This document shows positions 1 to 5,229 of a DNA stretch of 14,571 nt, one piece after another (the first letter of the stretch is position 1; each line of letters starts with the position of its first letter). The translations under genes were made by a program, and so were the position numbers. The notes under the pieces are model-generated. The model had not been told where the DNA came from. It worked only from the letters and a program-made list of their open reading frames with translations, and made no database searches. Origin of the DNA: Dehalococcoidia bacterium (lineage in GTDB: Bacteria > Chloroflexota > Dehalococcoidia > GIF9 > UBA5629); contig JACNFS010000091.1 of the NCBI GenBank assembly GCA_014384515.1, positions 1-14,571 of the forward strand, read 5' to 3'.

Positions 1-613
1 TTAGCAATGCCATCCGCCAATACAAACCCCAAGCTAGCCCCCAAGTGGGCTTGACATCGGCTTGTCGGGGACTGGCAAGAGACTCGACCACTCTGACCAC
101 GTTCGGCTGTCTCTCACTCACTACTTCGGGCTGTCTCTCACTCACTACTTCGGGCTGTCTCTCACTCACTACTTCGGGCTGTCTCTCACTCACTACTTCG
201 GGCTGTCTCTCACTCACTACTTCGGGCTGTCTCTCACTCACTACTTCGGGCTGTCTCTCACTCACTACTTCGGGCTGTCTCTCACTCACTACTTCGGGCT
301 GTCTCTCACTCACTACTTCGGGCTGTCTCTCACTCACTACTTCGGGCTGTCTCTCACTCACTACTTCGGGCTGTCTCTCACTCACTACTTCGGGCTGTCT
401 CTCACTCACTACTTGCGGCTGCCTCTCACTGACTACTTGCGGCTGCCTCTCACTCACTACTTGCGGCTGCCTCTCACTCACTACTTCGGGCTGCCTCACG
501 CTGACGACTTCGGGCTCCCTCTCGCCAGCCAATTTCGTGCCGCAAGCTCCGCAAAACTGCTGCCCCACATTATTCACTGAACCACAACTAGGGCAATTGA
601 CCTTTTGCTCCAT
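1..613 (-). CDS. Zinc-ribbon protein with tandem octapeptide repeats (partial, cut by left window edge)
   Basis: Function unknown. Read from ATG at 613-611, the minus-strand frame has no stop down to base 2, giving 204 residues before the edge. Residues 7-10 (CPSC) and 21-24 (CGAC) form a short two-CxxC zinc ribbon of the kind found at the N-terminus of many bacterial membrane or regulatory proteins. Residues 34-169 are 17 octapeptides of type PEVVSERQ (PQVVSERQ in four), polar and probably disordered; an eighteenth, decayed unit follows (PNVVRVVE). The last visible residues become Trp- and Leu-rich (WGLAWGLYWRMALL), which looks like the start of a membrane segment. An in-frame TAA sits 33 bases upstream of the ATG with no other start codon between. 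AAGGAG lies 15 bases upstream and a G-run 7-8 bases upstream. The gene is divergent from thiL. Zinc ribbon and frame are seen directly; a membrane-anchored protein with a flexible stalk is inference. Confidence 0.8.
   Translation of the reverse strand, partial: MEQKVNCPSCGSVNNVGQQFCGACGTKLAGEREPEVVSVRQPEVVSERQPQVVSERQPQVVSERQPQVVSERQPEVVSERQPEVVSERQPEVVSERQPEVVSERQPEVVSERQPEVVSERQPEVVSERQPEVVSERQPEVVSERQPEVVSERQPEVVSERQPEVVSERQPNVVRVVESLASPRQADVKPTWGLAWGLYWRMALL
107..514. repeat. 24-bp tandem repeat (minisatellite), 17 units
   Basis: Seventeen head-to-tail 24-bp units with no spacers. The twelve units at 107-394 are identical base for base. Units at 395-466 carry TTGCGG in place of TTCGGG, and units from 419 onward have CTGCC instead of CTGTC. 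The unit at 491-514 is the most diverged. Because 24 is a multiple of 3, gain or loss of units keeps the minus-strand reading frame and only changes the number of octapeptides. The identity of the distal block points to recent amplification by slippage or recombination, while the units next to the zinc ribbon are older. Confidence 0.97.
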
Positions 614-642
614 ATTATCGGCCCCCCTCTCCTTTTTGCCGC

Positions 643-671
643 ATTATATAACTTGTGCTTGCCATATACAA
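643..671 (-). promoter_or_regulatory. Predicted promoter of the zinc-ribbon repeat gene
   Basis: On the minus strand a perfect TATAAT (bases 648-643) is preceded by TTGTAT (671-666) with a 17-base spacer. Transcription would start near 636, about 23 bases before the ATG at 613. The -35 matches the consensus only in TTG. Confidence 0.5.
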
Positions 672-730
672 GACCTATTAAGCTATCAGAGATAACTTGG
701 TTGCCAGCTTAGGCCATAATAAGAAGCATG

Positions 731-739
731 TGTTATAAT
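731..739 (+). promoter_or_regulatory. Extended -10 promoter of thiL, probably giving a leaderless mRNA
   Basis: TGTTATAAT is a perfect extended -10 element. No good -35 lies 16-18 bases upstream. The -10 ends at 739 and the ATG begins at 747, so the expected start of transcription (about 7 bases downstream) falls on or next to the A of the ATG. There is no Shine-Dalgarno sequence in the 7 bases between. Confidence 0.6.
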
Positions 740-746
740 CCCAGCG

Positions 747-1757
747 ATGAAGGTCTCTGAGCTGGGGGAATTCGGCTTAATTGAACTCTTGGCCGACATT
801 GTTGATAAGACAAAGAATCTCCAAAATGCCTCATGGCGACAGTTGCTCATCGGCATTGGCGATGATGCCGCTGCCTGGCAGGGCGACGGTTCCATCCAAC
901 TAGCCACCACAGATAGTCTAGTTCAGGACACACACTTCGACCTCAATATTACCGGTTGGGAGGAACTCGGTTGGAAAGCCATCGCAGTCAACCTGAGCGA
1001 TATTGCAGCTATGGGCGGCGTTCCCAGATACGCTCTCGTCTCCCTAGCTCTGCCCGGCGAACTCGAAACAGACAGCCTCACCGGCCTGTACCAGGGCATG
1101 GCACACATAGCTAACGAGTTTGGGGTCGCCATAGCCGGCGGCAATATTGCTTCCGCCGGCAAGACCATGATTACCGTCACTGTCCTGGGTAGGCTGGAAG
1201 GAAAACATGCCCTCACTCGCTCGGCAGCCATACCCGGCGACCGAGTAGCCGTTACCGGATATCTAGGGGTATCAGCCTCTGGTCTCAGAATGCTCAAACA
1301 AAACCTCAACCTTGATGCTGAAACCAGCAACCTCCTCAGGCAAGCCCATCTCCAGCCAACGCCCAGGGTAAAGGAGGGACAGACTCTGCTACGTCAAGGA
1401 GTCAGGGCCGCTATAGATGTAAGCGATGGCTTGATTGCCGACTTAGCTCACATATGCAAAGCAAGCCAAGTCAGCGCCAGAATTAGAGAGAAATTGGTGC
1501 CAATCCACCCTGTGGTTCAAGCGAGTTTCAAAGCGGACTGTCGACAATTGGCTTTGACTGGCGGCGAGGACTATGAGCTGCTTTTTACCGCAACCAACCA
1601 GGTTATTGAACAGGTAAAGCAAGCCGTCTCCTGCCCGGTGACCGTAATTGGTGAGATAACTGAGGGGATGCCGGGACAGGTGACCCTGATTGACACCGCT
1701 GGTAGAAGTATTGACTGGCAGAAAGCAGGCTGGGAGCATTTTAAATCTGAAGCATGA
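747..1757 (+). CDS. thiL: Thiamine-monophosphate kinase
   Basis: ThiL phosphorylates thiamine monophosphate to thiamine pyrophosphate with ATP, in the cytoplasm, as the last step of cofactor synthesis. The 336-residue length is normal for the family. Visible family motifs are GDDAA at 38-42, TDSLVQDTHF at 55-64 (metal and substrate loop), the NLSDIAAMGG stretch at 82-91, RSAAIPGD at 158-165, AIDVSDGL at 222-229 and GGEDYEL at 272-278. The usual GGDT near residue 131 reads GGN. The gene overlaps tsaE by four bases (ATGA), so the two are translationally coupled. It heads the thiL-tsaE-tsaB-ndk run and has its own extended -10 promoter with virtually no leader. Identification is secure. Confidence 0.96.
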   Translation: MKVSELGEFGLIELLADIVDKTKNLQNASWRQLLIGIGDDAAAWQGDGSIQLATTDSLVQDTHFDLNITGWEELGWKAIAVNLSDIAAMGGVPRYALVSLALPGELETDSLTGLYQGMAHIANEFGVAIAGGNIASAGKTMITVTVLGRLEGKHALTRSAAIPGDRVAVTGYLGVSASGLRMLKQNLNLDAETSNLLRQAHLQPTPRVKEGQTLLRQGVRAAIDVSDGLIADLAHICKASQVSARIREKLVPIHPVVQASFKADCRQLALTGGEDYELLFTATNQVIEQVKQAVSCPVTVIGEITEGMPGQVTLIDTAGRSIDWQKAGWEHFKSEA

Positions 1758-2245
1758 GCACCAAAATGACAGCTTTACAGCTCAATTCTCACAGCCCAGA
1801 GCAAACTCAACGGTTGGGAGTCCAACTCGGAGAATTGGCTCAGGCCGGTGACGTCTTTCTTCTTTCTGGCAGCCTGGGGAGCGGCAAGACTTGCCTGACA
1901 CAAGGTATCGCCTGGGGCATCGGTGTCAAAGAGTATGCCTTCAGTCCTTCCTTTGTCATAGTTAGAGAGTATTACGGCAGACTCACTCTGTACCACATTG
2001 ATTTCTACCGACTCAACAGCATCGGTGAAATCGTAGACCTGGGGCTCGATGAATACTTCAGTGGCAGCGGTGTTTGTGTGGTCGAATGGGCCGACAAAGG
2101 CATAACAGTTTTGCCTCAAGAGAATCTGCTTATAAGGTTCAGCTACATATCGGATACGGAGCGCTCCCTAAGCCTGGAACCCAGAGGCGAGCGCTATTCA
2201 CAATTGCTGAAATCTCTAAACCTGGGCTCGGAGATATGGAATTAG
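1754..2245 (+). CDS. tsaE: tRNA threonylcarbamoyladenosine biosynthesis ATPase TsaE
   Basis: TsaE is the small ATPase that works with TsaB and TsaD to install t6A at position 37 of ANN-decoding tRNAs. The 163-residue protein shows the Walker A loop GSLGSGKT at 39-46, the family segment SPSFVIVREY at 64-73 (usually SPTF), HIDFYRL at 81-87 and VVEWADK at 109-115, in the expected order. The start at 1754 overlaps the thiL stop by four bases; a second ATG four codons in (1766) is possible, and neither has a clear ribosome site, which fits coupling to thiL. Its 3' end overlaps tsaB by ten bases. tsaD is not in the window. Confidence 0.95.
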   Translation: MSTKMTALQLNSHSPEQTQRLGVQLGELAQAGDVFLLSGSLGSGKTCLTQGIAWGIGVKEYAFSPSFVIVREYYGRLTLYHIDFYRLNSIGEIVDLGLDEYFSGSGVCVVEWADKGITVLPQENLLIRFSYISDTERSLSLEPRGERYSQLLKSLNLGSEIWN

Positions 2246-2913
2246 CTATAGATACATCAACCGATTTCGCCACCATCGGCTTGTCCCGTGAAGGGGAAAC
2301 GGTGGCCGAAGTGGCCTGGCATTCAGGGCAAAACCATACCACGGAGCTGGTGCCGAATATAGTTCATTTGCTGAATCAGGCTAAGCTTGGTCCTCAGTCG
2401 CTTGGCGCCGTTTTCGTGGCCAAAGGCCCAGGTAGCTTCAATGGACTTCGAGTAGGTATGAGTACAGCAAAAGGGTTAGCCTTCGCCTTGAAAATCCCGC
2501 TGGTTGGAATAAGCACTCTGGAAATCGAAGCGTACCCTTTTGCCTTTACCAGGCTGCCTCTATGCCCTATTCACAATGCCGGTCGCGGGGAGATTGCGAC
2601 GGCTCTCTACCAGCAAAATGATGACTGGCAATGCCTGAGAGAAGAGTATATCACCACTGTCGATGTTCTGTGCAAACGAATTCAACGGAAAACACTCTTC
2701 TGCGGTGAAATCCCACCGTCCGTAATTCAGCAAGTAGAGCAGCAGCTAGGCAAACGAGCCATAATACCTGACCCCGCAGCGAGACTGCGTCACGCCAGCC
2801 ACCTGGCAGCACTAGGCTGGCAACGTCTGAAGAAGGGCGACCAAGATAATCCAGCAAGTCTCCAGCCCTTATACCTGCGTCAACCACCAATTACCCAGCG
2901 CAAAGTCAAATAG
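2236..2913 (+). CDS. tsaB: tRNA threonylcarbamoyladenosine biosynthesis protein TsaB
   Basis: TsaB is the ASKHA-fold partner of TsaD in t6A synthesis. From the ATG at 2236 the product is 225 residues, a normal TsaB length, and opens with the family's N-terminus MELAIDTST. GPGSFNGLR at 64-72 matches the GPGSFTGLR signature with one change, and the segment LPLCPIHNAGRGEIA near 107-121 corresponds to the usual DARRGE region with HNAGRGE instead. The open frame extends further upstream into tsaE (to 2074), but that part has no TsaB similarity. The start chosen overlaps the tsaE stop by ten bases, and GGAG sits only two bases before it, so translation probably depends on ribosomes finishing tsaE. 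Confidence 0.94.
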   Translation: MELAIDTSTDFATIGLSREGETVAEVAWHSGQNHTTELVPNIVHLLNQAKLGPQSLGAVFVAKGPGSFNGLRVGMSTAKGLAFALKIPLVGISTLEIEAYPFAFTRLPLCPIHNAGRGEIATALYQQNDDWQCLREEYITTVDVLCKRIQRKTLFCGEIPPSVIQQVEQQLGKRAIIPDPAARLRHASHLAALGWQRLKKGDQDNPASLQPLYLRQPPITQRKVK

Positions 2914-2941
2914 GAGCCAAACTGTCGGAAGGAGTTCAAAA

Positions 2942-3397
2942 ATGGAAAGAAGTCTAGTACTTATCAAGCCTGATGCCATTCAACGAGGACTAGCCGGAGT
3001 CATCATCTACCGTCTTGAAAGACGGGGGCTCAAGATTGTGGCTATGAAGATGCTTCAAATGGACAAAACCCTAGCCCAGCGGCATTACGCCATCCACCAG
3101 GGCAAAGCTTTCTTCAATGACCTGGTCGAATTCATCACCTCCAGCCCCATCATTGCTGCTGTCTTTGAGGGAGAAAAAGCCATAGAAGCCATACGACAGA
3201 CCATGGGTGCAACCGACCCAGCCAAAGCCTCCCCAGGTAGTATTAGAGGTGACTTCGGACTGGATATCCAGCAGAATCTAGTGCACGGCTCCGACTCGGC
3301 AGAAACCGCCAAACAAGAAATAAGCCTTTTCTTCTCACCAGAGGAGATTCTGAGTTACGCCAAAGAAATTGACAACTGCATGAAAGATCTTAAATGA
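2942..3397 (+). CDS. ndk: Nucleoside diphosphate kinase
   Basis: Ndk equilibrates nucleoside di- and triphosphates by a phosphohistidine intermediate. The 151-residue protein carries SLVLIKPDA at 4-12, the nucleotide-binding K9, and the active-site segment NLVHGSDS at 112-119 with catalytic H115. R102 and N112 of the site are also present. It lies 28 bases after tsaB with a good ribosome site, AAGGAG at 2929-2934, seven bases before the ATG, so it is probably read from the thiL promoter yet translated independently. No hairpin terminator is evident after the stop; the flank of the four-helix-bundle element begins 14 bases later. Confidence 0.97.
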   Translation: MERSLVLIKPDAIQRGLAGVIIYRLERRGLKIVAMKMLQMDKTLAQRHYAIHQGKAFFNDLVEFITSSPIIAAVFEGEKAIEAIRQTMGATDPAKASPGSIRGDFGLDIQQNLVHGSDSAETAKQEISLFFSPEEILSYAKEIDNCMKDLK

Positions 3398-3410
3398 TTG
3401 CGCATGACAA

Positions 3411-3787
3411 AAATCCTAAGCTCTAAGCTCGAAATCCCAAACAAATCCTAATGACCAAAAACCAAAATTCAACACAATATGACCTGGAGGAGAGAACATT
3501 CAAATTTGCTGGGAGCGAATTACATAGAAGCAAATGAGGCATTAAGTAAGAAGGATTTCTTGATGAGAATCAAGATATGTCGCAAAGAAGCCAAAGAGAG
3601 CGGATACTGGGTGAGGCTTATAGAAGTGAGTAACTCCAATTTGAGGAATGAACAAGAAATGCTCCTGAAAGAATCTGTAGAATTGACCAAGATATTCGGT
3701 TCAATCCTAACAAAGAGCCAGTAGTTTTGGATTTAGCTACTTGGATTTTGATATTGTTTAGAATTTAGAAATTCGGATTTAGGATTT
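3411..3787. mobile_element. Candidate IVS-like unit: four-helix-bundle gene remnant with inverted AAATCC/GGATTT flanks
   Basis: The left flank (3411-3450) carries AAATCC three times (3411, 3432, 3443). The right flank (3725-3787) carries the reverse complement GGATTT four times (3729, 3743, 3775, 3782). The outermost copies extend to a perfect 9-base inverted pair, AAATCCTAA at 3411-3419 and TTAGGATTT at 3779-3787. Between them lies a decayed gene of the 23S-rRNA intervening-sequence protein family. Base composition of the flanks (AT-rich, simple) differs sharply from the genes on both sides. That the whole unit moved as one piece, as rRNA intervening sequences with complementary ends are thought to do, is inference; no target duplication or transposase is visible. 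Confidence 0.45.
3451..3724 (+). pseudogene. Four-helix-bundle protein (23S rRNA IVS family), internally deleted and frameshifted
   Basis: Function of the family is unclear; members form small four-helix bundles and were first noticed inside 23S rRNA intervening sequences. The reading frame from ATG 3451 begins MTKNQNSTQYDLEERTFKFA, the typical N-terminus, then runs out at a stop at 3535-3537. The next frame resumes with GANYIEANEALSKKDF, continues through RIKICRKEAKES and ends ELTKIFGSILTKSQ at 3724, matching the family's second half. The stretch normally between these parts (the LP...QL.RS.GS helix region, roughly 25-30 residues) is missing, so a deletion near base 3510 both removed a helix and shifted the frame. 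A shorter product from ATG 3479 could be made but would lack helix one and part of helix two. Confidence 0.8.
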
Positions 3788-3802
3788 ACTATTACTGGTG
3801 GA

Positions 3803-4147
3803 TCACTGGATCCTGATTATCGGCGTGGCTTTATCCCACAAGTCATCCAACCGATAATAATCCCGCTGTGACGGAGAGAAGATGTGAACAATGACTTCTC
3901 CCAAATCCAGGAGAATCCACCCTGAATCAGCCGTACCCTCGCTATGATAAGGAATGACGCCTTCCTGTTTCAATATTCCGCGAATCTCTTGCCAGATAGC
4001 TTCTATCTGGCGGGTGCTGTCGCCGCTACAAACAACGAAATAATCAGCGAAAGAGCAAATCTGTCTGGCATCCAGCATAACGATATTGTCGGCCTGCTTG
4101 TCTGAGGCAGCCTCTACCGCCCGCCGGGCAACTTCTATAGCTTGCAG
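3803..4147 (-). CDS. rsfS: Ribosomal silencing factor RsfS (likely CTG start)
   Basis: RsfS binds ribosomal protein uL14 on the 50S subunit and blocks subunit joining when nutrients are short. Family features are ADYFVVCSGDSTRQIEAI, GTADSGWILLDLGEVIVHIF and the terminal YYRLDDLWDKA. The first ATG (4078) would remove the first helix and leave 91 residues. Reading upstream in frame adds a normal N-terminus (ARRAVEAASDKQADNIVMLD) with no ATG, GTG or TTG before an in-frame TAA at 4153-4151. The only plausible start is CTG at 4147-4145, eight bases after a perfect GGAGG, giving 114 residues, the usual family size. The gene points toward the four-helix-bundle remnant and is divergent from the endonuclease IV-like gene. 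Confidence 0.9.
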   Translation of the reverse strand: MQAIEVARRAVEAASDKQADNIVMLDARQICSFADYFVVCSGDSTRQIEAIWQEIRGILKQEGVIPYHSEGTADSGWILLDLGEVIVHIFSPSQRDYYRLDDLWDKATPIIRIQ

Positions 4148-4160
4148 AACTTATCCCTCC
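4145..4160 (-). promoter_or_regulatory. Ribosome binding site that fixes the CTG start of rsfS
   Basis: On the minus strand GGAGGG (4160-4155) is followed by eight bases, including an in-frame TAA, and then CTG (4147-4145). The spacing is ideal for CTG and would be about 77 bases for the first in-frame ATG, so the position of the site argues directly for the non-AUG start. Confidence 0.7.
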
Positions 4161-4190
4161 AGATCAGCTTCGCTAACAACCACGCCAATA

Positions 4191-4199
4191 ATTATAGCA
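4191..4199 (-). promoter_or_regulatory. Extended -10 promoter of rsfS
   Basis: Minus-strand TGCTATAAT is a perfect extended -10. The hexamer 17 bases upstream (TCAGGA) is a poor -35. Transcription would begin near 4184, leaving a leader of about 37 bases that contains the GGAGG site. Confidence 0.6.
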
Positions 4200-4213
4200 C
4201 ATTTCGAAATGTG
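4198..4213. promoter_or_regulatory. 16-bp perfect palindrome in the rsfS promoter (candidate operator)
   Basis: CACATTTCGAAATGTG reads the same on both strands. It fills nearly the whole spacer between the -10 and the -35 position of the rsfS promoter and overlaps the TG of the extended -10. It also lies about 46 bases upstream of the TATAAT that faces the endonuclease gene, so one bound dimer could affect both directions. The regulator is not known. Confidence 0.55.
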
Positions 4214-4235
4214 TCCTGAATCTAGCTAGTTTGTG

Positions 4236-4264
4236 TGGCAATTCGACCTCCTCCTCAGTATAAT
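4236..4264 (+). promoter_or_regulatory. Predicted promoter of the endonuclease IV-like gene
   Basis: TATAAT at 4259-4264 is perfect; TGGCAA at 4236-4241, 17 bases upstream, is a weak -35. The start of transcription near 4271 lies inside the longest open frame, which supports translation from ATG 4296 rather than GTG 4233. Confidence 0.5.
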
Positions 4265-4295
4265 TGTGCCAAACAGAGTTATTAGAGCCGACCTC

Positions 4296-5138
4296 ATGGA
4301 GAAATTACTTTTCGGACCGGCTGGAGTCCTCAAGAGCGTCGAACCGCCTTCAACAATAGCCGGCATCAAGTATGTTGCCGAGCTGGGCTTAGGCTGCATG
4401 GAACTGGAATTTGTCCAAAGAGTTTACATGGGCCGAGAAACTGCTTTGACAGTGGCTGAGGTGGCTAACAATAAGAAGATAGCACTTTCTGCCCACGGCC
4501 CCTACTACATAAATCTCAATGCTCGGGAGCCGGAGAAGCTAAGAGCCAGCCAGGACCGAGTGCTCCACACAGCCCGCATCGCTTCCCTCTGTGGCGCCAC
4601 AAGCATCGTCTTCCACGCCGCCTTCTATCTCGGTGACCCGCCAATCCAGGTGTACGAGCGAGTCAAGAAGCAACTCCAACAGATAACCAGCCAGCTGAGA
4701 GGCGAGGATAATCGAGTCTGGATCAGACCTGAAGTCACCGGCAAATCCAGCCAGTTCGGAACTCTGGAGGAGGTGATCGAACTAAGTGCCGAGGTGGAAG
4801 GCGTAGCTCCATGTATAGATTTTGCTCACTGGCACGCTCGCACCGGAAAGTTTAATTCCTACAACGAATTCATATTTGCCCTCAAGCAAGTGGAAAACAA
4901 ACTGGGCAGACACGCCTTGAATAATATGCACATTCACGTCTCAGGCATAGACTATGGCAAGCACGGAGAAATAAAGCATCTAAGCTTGACAGAATCAGAT
5001 TTCAACTATATTGACTTTATTGCCGCCTTGCGCGACTACAAGGTCAAAGGGCTGGTCGTCTGCGAGAGCCCCGACAAATACCGTGAGCAAGACGCATTGC
5101 TTCTACTACGAACATACAAAGCCGCTTCTCATCACTAG
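4296..5138 (+). CDS. Endonuclease IV-like TIM-barrel protein
   Basis: This is a xylose-isomerase-like TIM barrel of the endonuclease IV (Nfo) family, which cleaves DNA at abasic sites with a zinc cluster. From ATG 4296 it has 280 residues. Candidate metal ligands in family order are H67 (AHGPYYINL), H107 (FHAAFY), E146 (RPEVTGK), D175 and H178 (CIDFAHWHAR), H212/H214 (MHIHVSG) and E257 (VCESP). The ligand pair that E. coli Nfo carries as Asp-x-His after the seventh strand is not clear; here the segment reads GIDYGKHGEIKHL. It therefore belongs to a diverged subgroup, and AP-endonuclease activity is likely but not certain. The open frame reaches back to GTG 4233, but that start lies upstream of the promoter. 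Only a weak ribosome site precedes 4296. Confidence 0.8.
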   Translation: MEKLLFGPAGVLKSVEPPSTIAGIKYVAELGLGCMELEFVQRVYMGRETALTVAEVANNKKIALSAHGPYYINLNAREPEKLRASQDRVLHTARIASLCGATSIVFHAAFYLGDPPIQVYERVKKQLQQITSQLRGEDNRVWIRPEVTGKSSQFGTLEEVIELSAEVEGVAPCIDFAHWHARTGKFNSYNEFIFALKQVENKLGRHALNNMHIHVSGIDYGKHGEIKHLSLTESDFNYIDFIAALRDYKVKGLVVCESPDKYREQDALLLLRTYKAASHH

Positions 5139-5178
5139 GCGAACTCACGTTGACCAGACTCCACAGAGACGAATTCAT

Positions 5179-5207
5179 TTCATATATTCAGTGACTTCTG
5201 ATATAAT
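5179..5207 (+). promoter_or_regulatory. Promoter of ftsH
   Basis: TTCATA at 5179-5184 and TATAAT at 5202-5207 are 17 bases apart, and the -10 is extended (TGATATAAT from 5199). The expected transcription start is near 5214. GAAGGAAAGG at 5214-5223 supplies the ribosome site, seven bases or so before ATG 5230. Confidence 0.65.
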
Positions 5208-5229
5208 ACTCGTGAAGGAAAGGTAACGT

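Noticed and set aside
107..514. Possible CRISPR array
   Set aside because: Units are directly adjacent with no unique spacers and no cas genes are present.
62..580. Second plus-strand frame with repeated LSLTHYFG
   Set aside because: Same repeat artefact; it ends soon after the repeat and has no recognisable domain.
45..695. Long plus-strand frame with repeated LTTSGCLS
   Set aside because: It is open only because the 24-bp repeat has no stop in that frame. It has no ribosome site and no domain, while the opposite strand encodes a proper zinc ribbon.
2074..2235. Upstream extension of tsaB to 2074
   Set aside because: The extra residues lie inside tsaE in another frame and have no TsaB similarity; the family N-terminus begins at 2236.
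4233..4295. GTG 4233 as start of the endonuclease IV-like gene
   Set aside because: It lies upstream of the predicted -10 box and adds 21 residues not typical of the family; ATG 4296 fits better.
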